Assembly: GCA_910579055.1 (NCBI GenBank)
Contig: CAJTSU010000007.1
Location: 1-11,749, forward strand
DNA length: 11,749 bases
Origin: an uncultured Mailhella sp.
GTDB lineage: Bacteria; Desulfobacterota; Desulfovibrionia; Desulfovibrionales; Desulfovibrionaceae
Direction of reading: 5' to 3'
Position 1 is the stretch's first letter. Each line of letters starts with the position of its first letter. Below the pieces are notes generated by a model, which was given only the letters and a program-made list of their open reading frames with translations, was not told the DNA's origin and did no database searches. A program made the position numbers and the translations under genes. Positions 1-4,860 of this stretch are shown here, one piece after another.

Positions 1-58
1 GCAACAGATAAAATCCTGACTCATCAGCAAAGATTATTGTCCGTCCTTCGTCATCGGC
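1..58 (-). pseudogene. IS630-family transposase, second reading frame (DDE part), cut by window edge
   Basis: Read on the minus strand from base 58, this frame encodes ADDEGRTIIFADESGFYLL and runs off the window. The FADESGFYLL stretch is the typical first-aspartate region of the IS630/Tc1-mariner DDE catalytic domain. It is offset by +1 from the upstream transposase frame that stops at 51, so the catalytic part is read only if one base of the preceding A-run is skipped. The rest of the domain lies outside the window, so whether the element is active cannot be judged. Confidence 0.75.
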
Positions 59-560
59 TTTTTTTTATTTCCGGCCATTTTTCCTGAAGCCATTTTTTGC
101 TGGCTTCTTCATCGCGTTGAGTGGCGCGCACTACTGGTTTCTGGCAAGTCCAGCCAATTTTTTTCAGGATGACAGCAACATTGGATATGCAATACGATAT
201 CCCGAATTTTCGTAAAATTAGCTCTCTGACACGGGATAGAGTCCAGACGGCTCCTGGATAGCCGAAATGTTCAGCGCCAAGCGCCAGGAGTTTGCGTAGT
301 TCATCTTTTTGTTCTTGCGAAAGCCGACATGGATTTTTTGTGATTTTCCGATAACGAAGAGCTTCAAGCCCTTTATCCCGATATGCGGAAAGCCATTGGC
401 TTACGGCACCTCTGGTAACATTAAGCGCTCGTGCGATGGCAGCCTGCTTCATACCGCTTTCAAAAAGTTCCACTGCCCGCAATCGCCTGTACTCCCGAAC
501 GTTTTTTGCTTTGCTGCTTGGTAGTTCCATGCCATGCAGTGTACCAGTTTTGCTAAACAT
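51..560 (-). CDS. IS630-family transposase, N-terminal reading frame
   Basis: 169 residues. The N-terminal half carries a helix-turn-helix of the kind that binds insertion-sequence ends (residues ~20-65, with AIARALNVTRGAVSQWL). It is followed by a second winged-helix segment (about 80-150) and the linker that normally leads into the DDE domain. The frame ends at WPEIKKSR, just where the IS630 catalytic domain should begin, and that domain continues in another frame after a run of eight A. The full protein of this family is usually about 340 residues. There is no convincing Shine-Dalgarno before the ATG at 560; an internal ATG at 530 is possible. It is either a two-frame transposase using slippage or a frameshifted relic. 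Confidence 0.8.
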   Translation of the reverse strand: MFSKTGTLHGMELPSSKAKNVREYRRLRAVELFESGMKQAAIARALNVTRGAVSQWLSAYRDKGLEALRYRKITKNPCRLSQEQKDELRKLLALGAEHFGYPGAVWTLSRVRELILRKFGISYCISNVAVILKKIGWTCQKPVVRATQRDEEASKKWLQEKWPEIKKSR

Positions 561-662
561 TGTTTAGTAAAAATTTGGAAGATCAGTATTTGAGCTTGAC
601 ATGTTTTTCGGCGCGGCGTTTTTTGCGGGCTTTTCAGCGCGGCGGGGCAGGCGGCAGGGAGC

Positions 663-714
663 AAAAAAAAAGCCCCCGGAAAGGGGGCGGGGCTGCTGGC
701 AAAGGTCAGCAGCC
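663..714 (-). terminator. Rho-independent terminator for leftward transcription, tandem hairpins
   Basis: Read leftwards, a GGCTGCTG/CAGCAGCC hairpin (691-698 with 707-714) is followed by a second hairpin GCCCCC/GGGGGC (672-677 with 683-688, five-base loop) and then nine T (the plus-strand A-run 663-671). This is a textbook intrinsic terminator and would end leftward transcripts coming from hicAB pair 1. Confidence 0.8.
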
Positions 715-728
715 TGGGCAGTTGAAAT

Positions 729-760
729 GTTTCAATCCACAGTCGCCCCCATCCGGCGAC
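729..760 (-). repeat. Single type I-C-like CRISPR repeat, no array
   Basis: The minus strand of this 32-base segment ends in GTGGATTGAAAC, the conserved 3' end of type I-C CRISPR repeats. It begins with GTCGCC and contains a GGGGGCGAC arm, and 32 nt is the usual I-C repeat length. A CAGTCGCC/GGCGACTG stem (740-747 with 755-762) overlaps it. No second repeat occurs at spacer distance on either side and no cas gene is present. It is therefore an orphan repeat or a chance likeness, not a CRISPR array. Confidence 0.45.
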
Positions 761-770
761 TGACTCCGCG

Positions 771-907
771 GCCGACGGATAGGGGTCGTGCGGATTGCCC
801 CGCCCTGAGGGGAGGGATGAAAAGGATTTCATCGGCTTCGCCGTCTTGTCAACTACTCGTTTCCCCCTGAAGGGGGAGCTCTCAAACCACAAAGGAATTT
901 TTGATGA
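771..907 (-). repeat. Dispersed repeat, copy A (inverted partner at right edge)
   Basis: The reverse complement of this segment matches 11608-11748 over about 140 bases, with roughly seven substitutions and a short indel. Shared blocks include AAATTCCTTTGTGGTTTGAG and GACAAGACGGCGAAGCCGAT. The unit contains two GC-rich palindromes (for example CCCCCTTCAGGGGG in this copy). It lies downstream of hicAB 1 in the same relative orientation as copy B lies downstream of the YheT gene, which suits a REP-like or MITE-like intergenic repeat family. Confidence 0.85.
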
Positions 908-910
908 GCT

Positions 911-942
911 GCCCCTGTAGGAGCTGCCACTTCTACAGGGGC
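911..942. repeat. 13-bp hairpin next to repeat copy A
   Basis: GCCCCTGTAGGAG (911-923) pairs with CTTCTACAGGGGC (930-942), with one mismatch, around a six-base loop. No T-run follows on either strand, so it is not a classical terminator. It may be part of a longer version of the dispersed repeat or an insertion-sequence end. Confidence 0.55.
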
Positions 943-997
943 GGACAACTTGAGCTTTGCCACAAAGCTGACAAACTCGGGGGACTGCCCCGGCCGG

Positions 998-1027
998 GCG
1001 GCGTCTTCAGCGCCGCTCCGCTTTTTT
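998..1027 (+). terminator. Possible intrinsic terminator reading rightwards
   Basis: GCGGCG (998-1003) pairs with CGCCGC (1011-1016), extendable outward through a G-T pair. A run of six T follows at 1022-1027 after a short gap. No rightward gene precedes it, so its partner gene may have been lost or the likeness may be accidental. Confidence 0.35.
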
Positions 1028-1068
1028 AAATAGGGGGCGCCGGGAGAAGTCAAGATTGCGGAAGAGAA

Positions 1069-1479
1069 TCAGGCCATGGCCAGACTGGAGATATAGCCCG
1101 AGCGCGTCATGCCCGCCAGTTCCGCCTTGCGATCCAGGGCGGCCAGGGCATTGCGCGGCATGGATATGGTCACCTTTACCGGAGTTCTGTCCATGTCCGG
1201 AGCGGGCACCATTTGATACAGCGTATCGGCGGGAGTATCCCACCCCAGTTCCTTGTCCTCACGTTCCACCAGTTCCCGCACGCGCGGCAGAGCAGACGGC
1301 TCGGGAAGGGGACGCCCGGCCCGGGCATATTCCTCAAGGGAAACACGCACCGCATCTTCCGCCATTTCCATGGCTTCGGCCAGAGTCTCTCCCTGCGTGG
1401 CCACTTCCGGGATGTCCGGCACGCGTACCGCGTATACGCCGTTTTCCGCGGGTTCGAATGCCGCAAAATAATATATCAT
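1069..1479 (-). CDS. hicB: HicB-family antitoxin (pair 1)
   Basis: 136 residues. The N-terminal part (about 1-60: YYFAAFEP, then VYAVRVPDIPEVATQGETL) is the degenerate RNase H-like HicB fold that binds and blocks the HicA toxin. The C-terminal part (about 100-136: VKVTISMPRNALAALDRKAE) is a ribbon-helix-helix DNA-binding domain that would repress the operon. The start at 1479 has GGAGGC at 1484-1489. It follows hicA by 33 bases; a GGGGGC/GCCCCC hairpin with a GCAA loop sits in that gap. The toxin-first order is usual for hicAB. The operator is probably the inverted repeat at 1713-1768. Confidence 0.9.
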   Translation of the reverse strand: MIYYFAAFEPAENGVYAVRVPDIPEVATQGETLAEAMEMAEDAVRVSLEEYARAGRPLPEPSALPRVRELVEREDKELGWDTPADTLYQMVPAPDMDRTPVKVTISMPRNALAALDRKAELAGMTRSGYISSLAMA

Positions 1480-1489
1480 AACTGCCTCC

Positions 1490-1505
1490 GGGGGCTTGCG
1501 CCCCC
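1490..1505 (-). promoter_or_regulatory. Hairpin between hicA and hicB, abutting the hicB ribosome binding site
   Basis: On the transcript, GGGGGC pairs with GCCCCC around a GCAA tetraloop (arms 1500-1505 and 1490-1495 on the plus strand). The stem ends next to the hicB Shine-Dalgarno GGAGGC (1484-1489). It may tune translation of antitoxin relative to toxin or act as a processing or stability element; this role is inferred. Confidence 0.5.
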
Positions 1506-1512
1506 CCTCGTG

Positions 1513-1692
1513 TTACAGGATGCGTATACCTGTCTGTCTTTCGATGACCTTGACCATTCTGTCATCGATCTCGTTATGCCGCCCCACCACGGTGACATAG
1601 CGCCCGTCTTTCAGAATTCGGGTATGATTTCCGCCCTCCACAAAGGTGAAACCGGCATCCCGAAGTTTTTTCAAGATATCCTTTCGTTTCAT
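1513..1692 (-). CDS. hicA: HicA-family mRNA interferase toxin (pair 1)
   Basis: 59 residues with the small double-stranded RNA-binding fold of HicA. It starts MKRKDILKKLRDAGF and contains the GGNHTRIL motif, in which His23 is the predicted catalytic residue of this ribosome-independent RNase. I chose the ATG at 1692 because GGAGGCG precedes it at 1695-1701; a longer frame to 1740 has no ribosome site and would run through the operator. It is cotranscribed with hicB, which should neutralise it. Confidence 0.9.
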   Translation of the reverse strand: MKRKDILKKLRDAGFTFVEGGNHTRILKDGRYVTVVGRHNEIDDRMVKVIERQTGIRIL

Positions 1693-1712
1693 CTCGCCTC
1701 CGTTGCATATAA

Positions 1713-1768
1713 ATTTACGTATTATTTTACGTATTGTCAAACATTTTTACATAAAATAATACGTAAAT
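1713..1768 (-). promoter_or_regulatory. hicAB 1 promoter and operator with perfect 17-bp inverted repeat
   Basis: ATTTACGTATTATTTTA (1713-1729) and TAAAATAATACGTAAAT (1752-1768) are perfect inverted repeats separated by 22 bases. The octamer TACGTATT also recurs at 1716 and 1728. On the minus strand TTGACA (1735-1740) is followed after 17 bases by TAAATT (1712-1717), so the -10 overlaps one operator arm. HicB proteins with ribbon-helix-helix domains typically autoregulate through such sites. Confidence 0.8.
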
Positions 1769-1790
1769 ATAAATTCCACGTCGGCTGGCT

Positions 1791-2588
1791 TCAGCGGTAT
1801 TCTTCTCTCAGCCTTACGTTCACATACTTGACTGTGCCGCTCTTGGTCTTGGTATAGATGTTCCCCAAACAACGACCGAAGATATGCGGGTTGAGCCGTT
1901 CGCCCCGCGTCGCATCCCACCAGCGCAGATAGCTCTGATAGATGCGCGCGGCGCTTTCCTGCCTGCCCGGGGCCGGGACAAGGCAGTCCGCGGCAAAGGT
2001 CGTCACCTGCTCCATAATGGCGGCATGGCGGGCGGAATAGTTTTCCATGCCGGCATCCTCGCCCCCGAGCAGGGCGGAAATCTCCTCAAACCAGCGCACA
2101 GCCTCGTCGCTGCCGCCGTTGTCCAGCCCGGCCATGCGCACGGCCAGGGCCAGCGCCTCCCGGCGCATGCGGGGACGCAACCTTGTGGCCGCCCCCGGCG
2201 CGCCGGACACGCCGAAGACCGAACCGGGCCTGGCGTAGTACCCCTTCTTGCGCAGGGCGGGCAGCACCTCCGCCGTGACCCACTTGCGGAAGCGCCTGGC
2301 CTCCGGCTTGCGCGAACGGAAGACCAGCGCGTACAGACCGGATTCGGAGACAAGCGTCATTTCATGGGGAATACCGGCGCGGGGATTACCGTCGGGATTA
2401 GCGACGGTAATCTTTTCGTCGTCATCTAAGCCTGTAACAGCATCACGATTGTTGGCAATGTCCAGCACCCGGCACACGTCCCTGGCCACGAACCACGGCT
2501 CGCCCCTGTCGTCCAGGCAGCCGCGCACCATGTTGTCGTTGAACACAAAGGGAACCATGTCCATGCGTGTTTCCGTTCTGTTTTCCAT
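1791..2588 (-). CDS. Bro-N phage antirepressor with C-terminal winged-helix-like domain
   Basis: 265 residues. Residues about 10-118 form a Bro-N domain (WFVARDVCRVLDIANNRDAV, then LVSESGLYALVFRSRKPEAR and VTAEVLPALRKKGYY), found in phage antirepressors that counteract the lysogenic repressor. The C-terminal part (about 195-265, ESAARIYQSYLRWWDATRGE, then IFGRCLGNIYTKTKSGTVKY) resembles the winged helix at the end of D5/P4-type primase-helicases. I chose the ATG at 2588, which has AAGGAG upstream; a longer frame to 2669 would translate the promoter region. It is the last gene of the operon headed by the C4-like RNA, the same position as ant in the P1 immunity operon. Confidence 0.85.
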   Translation of the reverse strand: MENRTETRMDMVPFVFNDNMVRGCLDDRGEPWFVARDVCRVLDIANNRDAVTGLDDDEKITVANPDGNPRAGIPHEMTLVSESGLYALVFRSRKPEARRFRKWVTAEVLPALRKKGYYARPGSVFGVSGAPGAATRLRPRMRREALALAVRMAGLDNGGSDEAVRWFEEISALLGGEDAGMENYSARHAAIMEQVTTFAADCLVPAPGRQESAARIYQSYLRWWDATRGERLNPHIFGRCLGNIYTKTKSGTVKYVNVRLREEYR

Positions 2589-2621
2589 AGTCCACTCCTT
2601 GGGATAAAGATTTGTTTCCAT

Positions 2622-2650
2622 CTTTGCATGCAAAGGACAAAAACTGTCAA
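2622..2650 (-). promoter_or_regulatory. Palindrome and -35-like box before the antirepressor
   Basis: CTTTGCATGCAAAG (2622-2635) is a perfect 14-bp palindrome. A consensus TTGACA lies just upstream on the minus strand (2645-2650), though I see no good -10 at the right spacing. This could be a repressor operator giving the antirepressor a second, independent promoter. Confidence 0.45.
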
Positions 2651-2703
2651 TGCAAAAAAAATAAGCCAAAGAGTTACCGCAATGTTACGCACAAAATTAC
2701 GGT

Positions 2704-2964
2704 TCAGGCTCGGCGGTTCTCTTCGCCTGTCACGGCGGAAACCTTGTCTCGAAGAGTGGAAACATTGCCAATCACATCCACAAGCACGGAAGCGAAGCCG
2801 TCCAGATAAGCCACCTCCTCGCCGGGTTTGGCGGCCATTTCCGCGTATTCGGCCAGAAAGCCGAGCCGCCGGATCACCTCGTCCAGCTCAGGGCCGACGC
2901 AGTCGGCAAGGCAGGCTTCAGCAAGTGTCATGCAAGTATGGGGAGAACGGGGAGAAAAAGACAT
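2704..2964 (-). CDS. Small leader protein of the immunity operon (position of P1 icd)
   Basis: 86 residues, starting MSFSPRSPHTCMTLAEACLA; no domain that I recognise. The start at 2964 has AGAGG at 2971-2975, six bases upstream. That ribosome site is embedded in a segment complementary to the C4-like RNA (2973-2987). In P1 and P7 the gene in this place is icd, whose translation is needed for antirepressor expression; the same role is inferred here from position and pairing, not from sequence similarity. A downstream ATG at residue 12 lacks a ribosome site. The antirepressor begins 115 bases after it. Confidence 0.65.
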   Translation of the reverse strand: MSFSPRSPHTCMTLAEACLADCVGPELDEVIRRLGFLAEYAEMAAKPGEEVAYLDGFASVLVDVIGNVSTLRDKVSAVTGEENRRA

Positions 2965-2972
2965 AAGGCACC

Positions 2973-2987
2973 TCTTCGATTTTCTTA
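2973..2987 (-). promoter_or_regulatory. Downstream target of the C4-like RNA, overlapping a ribosome binding site
   Basis: On the transcript this reads TAAGAA AA TCGAAGA. It is complementary to GTTCTTA and TCTTCGA in the C4-like RNA (RNA positions 60-66 and 51-57), giving 13 pairs. The TCGAAGA part overlaps the Shine-Dalgarno AGAGG (2971-2975) of the gene starting at 2964. Pairing would block that gene's translation, as the a2/b2 site does in P1 and seqC does in P4. Confidence 0.75.
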
Positions 2988-3011
2988 TTGGCCTTTCGCG
3001 GAACGCAGAAA

Positions 3012-3088
3012 AGGCCGGGAGCTAAGAACCGTCGAAGAACGGCGGGCCTATTCCCCTTGCGGGTATTGTATTAGCCCACTCCCGGCCT
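3012..3088 (-). ncRNA. C4-type phage immunity antisense RNA, 77 nt
   Basis: On the minus strand this segment folds into a three-way junction. A perfect 10-bp closing stem (AGGCCGGGAG with CTCCCGGCCT) holds an arm GGGCT/GGCCC (3073-3077 with 3044-3048), capped inside by CCC-GCAA-GGG, and a short hairpin CCGT-TCTTCG-ACGG (3039-3042 with 3029-3032). The exposed TCTTCGA loop and the GTTCTTA strand are complementary to sites at 3162-3190 and 2973-2987 on the same transcript. The P1/P7 C4 RNA is also a 77-nt processed antisense RNA with two exposed targeting segments, lying ahead of an antirepressor gene. After the closing stem come four T. Structure and pairing are seen directly; processing and function follow from the family. 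Confidence 0.85.
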
Positions 3089-3161
3089 GATAAGCCGAAG
3101 TATGCCTTTGCTTGTGCCTTGTGCAAAGAGCATGAAAAACGCCACGCTCACGGGGTTGGTT

Positions 3162-3190
3162 GCCGTCTTCGAAGGAGTTCTTAGGCTCCG
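3162..3190 (-). promoter_or_regulatory. Upstream complementary segment for the C4-like RNA (seqA-like)
   Basis: On the transcript this reads GGAGC, CTAAGAAC, then TCGAAGA and CGGC, complementary to bases 3018-3043 in the 3' half of the C4-like RNA. That gives about 23 pairs with small bulges. It lies right at the predicted transcript start, like seqA in the P4 immunity leader. It may compete with the closing stem of the RNA and so decide between processing or termination and read-through. Confidence 0.75.
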
Positions 3191-3197
3191 TGACGAC

Positions 3198-3226
3198 AGC
3201 AGATGAAAAAAGCGGGGTTTTGTCAA
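3198..3226 (-). promoter_or_regulatory. Probable promoter of the immunity operon
   Basis: A perfect minus-strand TTGACA (3221-3226) is followed after 17 bases by TCTGCT (3198-3203), a poor -10. Transcription would start near 3190, at the first base of the upstream complementary segment, which fits the C4/seqA architecture. Confidence 0.55.
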
Positions 3227-3267
3227 GGGGAAAATCGGGAAAGCTGTCTGGTGCGGGAAAAATGATA

Positions 3268-3297
3268 TTGACAAAAGTATCCACGGAGCATTACAGA
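3268..3297 (+). promoter_or_regulatory. Possible rightward promoter of the toxin-antitoxin pair
   Basis: TTGACA at 3268-3273 is followed by TTACAG or TACAGA at 3291-3297 with 17-18 base spacing; the -10 match is weak. The palindrome TGACATGTCA (3318-3327), overlapping the toxin's ribosome site, could be the antitoxin operator. Confidence 0.45.
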
Positions 3298-3337
3298 AAA
3301 AAGGCATGGCTGATCCATGACATGTCAGGAGTCAATA

Positions 3338-3703
3338 ATGCTCACAGTCTGCAACCGCTGGTTCCGCAGGTTCGCGCGGAAAGCCCGCATTTCCGATGAA
3401 GCGTTGCTTGAAGTCGTCCGCCGCATTGAAAGCGGCCAGGTCGATGCCGACCTGGGGGGCGGCGTTGTGAAGATGCGCGTGGCCCGAAGCGGGCAGGGGC
3501 GTTCCGGCGGCTTCCGCGTTATTGTGCTGCTGAAGATGGGAACCCGGATCATTTTCATGTACGGGTTCGCAAAGTCAGCGAAGTCCAACCTCAACGAGGC
3601 GGAACTGGAGGCTTTCAGGAACGCCGCCCAGGAACTGCTCGCGCTTTCGGACGCACAGTTCCAGATACTTCTGAATGATGGAACATTTGAAAGAATTGCA
3701 TAA
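3338..3703 (+). CDS. RelE/HigB-type toxin (COG4737-like)
   Basis: 121 residues, beginning MLTVCNRWFRRFARKARISD and continuing with GGVVKMRVARSGQGRSGGFR and RIIFMYGFAKSAKSNLNEAE. This order (basic N-terminus, GG..K.R..R.GxGRSGG, then F.YGFAKSxxxN) is typical of a RelE/ParE-superfamily toxin group often paired with an Xre antitoxin; such toxins cut mRNA at the ribosome. I chose the ATG at 3338 because AGGAG sits at 3327-3331; the ATG at 3317 lies before it. It is the first gene of a rightward pair, divergent from the immunity operon. The gap to the antitoxin is 77 bases. Confidence 0.85.
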   Translation: MLTVCNRWFRRFARKARISDEALLEVVRRIESGQVDADLGGGVVKMRVARSGQGRSGGFRVIVLLKMGTRIIFMYGFAKSAKSNLNEAELEAFRNAAQELLALSDAQFQILLNDGTFERIA

Positions 3704-3762
3704 CGTTACCGTATCGTTGCCAGTCACAGCATAGTCATAGCATTGTTACATTACAGTCACAG
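3704..3762 (+). repeat. Short direct repeats between toxin and antitoxin genes
   Basis: CAGTCACAG occurs at 3721-3729 and 3754-3762, with a related AGTCATAG at 3733-3740; CGTTACC and CGTTGCC occur at 3704 and 3715. They could be regulator binding sites controlling the antitoxin separately, or simple remnants of sequence slippage. Confidence 0.4.
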
Positions 3763-3780
3763 AGAACCGGAGAAATCAGT

Positions 3781-4104
3781 ATGAACGCCAAGCACTACCG
3801 CAGTGAAGCCATGGAATCAGTTCATGAAACCATGGAAGCCATGTACAGGCACGGCTTTATTCCCGAGCGTACCATGCGTCATTTTGACGCCGCATGTCTT
3901 GTGCCGGCGGAAAACATGAGCAGCGAGGAGATCAGGAGGCTTCGCGAACGCGAAAACATGTCTCAGAATCTTCTGGCGTGCTATCTGAACGTTTCCAAAA
4001 ACCTTGTCTCGGAATGGGAGAGGGGAGCCAAAAAGCCAACCGGATCAGCCTTGCGGCTGCTCTCGCTCATCAAATACAAGGGCCTGGAACCATTTTATCA
4101 GTGA
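3781..4104 (+). CDS. Xre-family antitoxin (HigA/COG2944-like)
   Basis: 107 residues. The C-terminal half (about 46-100) is a helix-turn-helix of the Xre type, with EEIRRLRERENMSQNLLACY, then LNVSKNLVSEWERGAKKPTG and ALRLLSLIKYKGLE. The start is preceded by CGGAG. This protein should bind and neutralise the preceding toxin and repress the shared promoter; toxin-before-antitoxin order is characteristic of the HigBA arrangement. A strong terminator follows one base after the stop codon. Confidence 0.85.
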   Translation: MNAKHYRSEAMESVHETMEAMYRHGFIPERTMRHFDAACLVPAENMSSEEIRRLRERENMSQNLLACYLNVSKNLVSEWERGAKKPTGSALRLLSLIKYKGLEPFYQ

Positions 4105-4140
4105 AAAAACAGGAGGCGGGATTTCCGGCCTCCTGTTTTT
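4105..4140. terminator. Bidirectional intrinsic terminator
   Basis: AAAAACAGGAGGC (4105-4117) and GCCTCCTGTTTTT (4128-4140) form a perfect 13-bp stem with a ten-base loop. A-run on the left and T-run on the right let it stop both the rightward toxin-antitoxin transcript and the leftward hicAB 2 transcript, which converge here. Confidence 0.9.
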
Positions 4141-4198
4141 CGATGGACGAAAAATACATGTCTCGCGCAACGCCATCAACACGGTTCCGCAACAGAGT

Positions 4199-4588
4199 CT
4201 ATGCCGTAGCAGCGGCCAGCGCACGTTCGACAAGAAATGTCGAACGCTTTTTTCCCGCTTTTTTCGCCGCCCGATCGATCATGGCCAGCGCGTAGCGGGG
4301 TACGGTGATATTGATGCGCTCGACCTTGTCGTCCAGAAAGGCAGGGTCAATCTCGACCATGACCAGGGCACGCCCCCGGGCATCCTCGCGTGCCGCGGCC
4401 TGTTCCAGACTACAGGGCGCGGGGAACGCCTCCGGAGCTTCGCCATCCATCCATGTTTCCACCGCGTCCTGGACGGAATCGACCAGCTCATCCAAAGTTT
4501 TCTCCGCCACGAACAAACCGGGGAAATCCGGAAGCAAACCACAGTAATCGCTGCCATCACTCTTATATACAATCATGGGATATCTCAT
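4199..4588 (-). CDS. hicB: HicB-family antitoxin (pair 2)
   Basis: 129 residues. The N-terminal HicB fold (MRYPMIVYKSDGSDYCGLLP, then DFPGLFVAEKTLDELVDS) binds HicA. The C-terminal ribbon-helix-helix (about 90-129: RINITVPRYALAMIDRAAKK) should bind the operator. I chose the ATG at 4588, preceded by AGGAGAGG; a longer frame to 4651 overlaps hicA and lacks a site. It is only distantly similar to the HicB at 1069-1479, so the two pairs are separate acquisitions rather than a recent duplication. Confidence 0.9.
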   Translation of the reverse strand: MRYPMIVYKSDGSDYCGLLPDFPGLFVAEKTLDELVDSVQDAVETWMDGEAPEAFPAPCSLEQAAAREDARGRALVMVEIDPAFLDDKVERINITVPRYALAMIDRAAKKAGKKRSTFLVERALAAATA

Positions 4589-4631
4589 CGCCCTCTCCTG
4601 TCTCTCCGAAGGCGGGTTTCCCCGCCTCCGG

Positions 4632-4841
4632 CTATTTCCAGTCAATTTCAATTCCGGCCTGTTTGGCCACCTCTTTTACATAATCCTTGTCAAAATCCTT
4701 GTCTCCATGACAGAGCACCGTCCATCTCCCATCCGTGTGCCTGAACTTGATATGATTGCCTTTCCGTTTCCTTCCTCCTTGCGTTGTGACCCTTTCAAAT
4801 CCCGCAGCTTCAAGTTGTCGAATCAGGTCTTTCGCTTTCAT
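4632..4841 (-). CDS. hicA: HicA-family mRNA interferase toxin (pair 2)
   Basis: 69 residues, beginning MKAKDLIRQLEAAGF and carrying GNHIKFRH, with His30 as the predicted catalytic residue. The ATG at 4841 has GAGGTGAGG directly upstream; the longer frame from 4907 would be translated through the operator. It lies 43 bases before hicB 2. Like other HicA toxins it should cut mRNA and tmRNA when released from HicB. Confidence 0.9.
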   Translation of the reverse strand: MKAKDLIRQLEAAGFERVTTQGGRKRKGNHIKFRHTDGRWTVLCHGDKDFDKDYVKEVAKQAGIEIDWK

Positions 4842-4860
4842 CCTCACCTCGTTTCGTTGA

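Larger units (their letters stand above)
1..600 (-). mobile_element. IS630-family insertion sequence, partial
   Basis: The two transposase frames show an IS630-type element whose upstream end lies a little to the right of base 560 and whose other end is outside the window. Without the second end I cannot define the terminal inverted repeats or the TA target duplication, so the right limit given is approximate. It lies at the left side of the phage-like region and may have helped to erode it. Confidence 0.6.
561..1068. other. Gene-free stretch with terminator, repeats and hairpins
   Basis: About 500 bases without a credible gene. Open frames here lack Shine-Dalgarno sequences and their products look like shadow translations of repeats. 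The stretch holds a double hairpin with an A-run (663-714), an isolated CRISPR-like repeat (729-760), one copy of an inverted dispersed repeat (771-907), a 13-bp hairpin (911-942) and another hairpin followed by six T (998-1027). It probably marks the junction between insertion sequence, host DNA and the phage-like region. Confidence 0.6.
2965..3337. other. Divergent control region between immunity operon and toxin-antitoxin pair
   Basis: About 370 bases without a credible protein gene. It holds the leftward promoter, the C4-like RNA and both of its target sites, and on the other side a likely rightward promoter and the palindrome before the toxin gene. Open frames across it (for example minus strand 3284-3048) lack ribosome sites and overlap the structured RNA. 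Confidence 0.75.

Noticed and set aside
729..760. CRISPR array
   Set aside because: Only one repeat-like unit; no second repeat at 60-75 base spacing on either side and no cas genes.
449..892. Minus-strand open frame through the repeat and terminator region
   Set aside because: It covers the dispersed repeat, the CRISPR-like unit, the terminator and part of the transposase gene; composition is that of translated repeats.
3012..3088. Hammerhead or other self-cleaving ribozyme
   Set aside because: No conserved hammerhead core is present at the junction; the two exposed segments complementary to the same transcript fit a C4 antisense RNA much better.
3048..3284. Minus-strand open frame of 78 codons (GTG start) across the C4-like RNA, ending AYQAGSGLIQYPQGE
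   Set aside because: No Shine-Dalgarno, and it reads through the structured RNA and its upstream target. Any likeness to small phage proteins such as the Ash family would come from conservation of the RNA, as at the P4 immunity locus.
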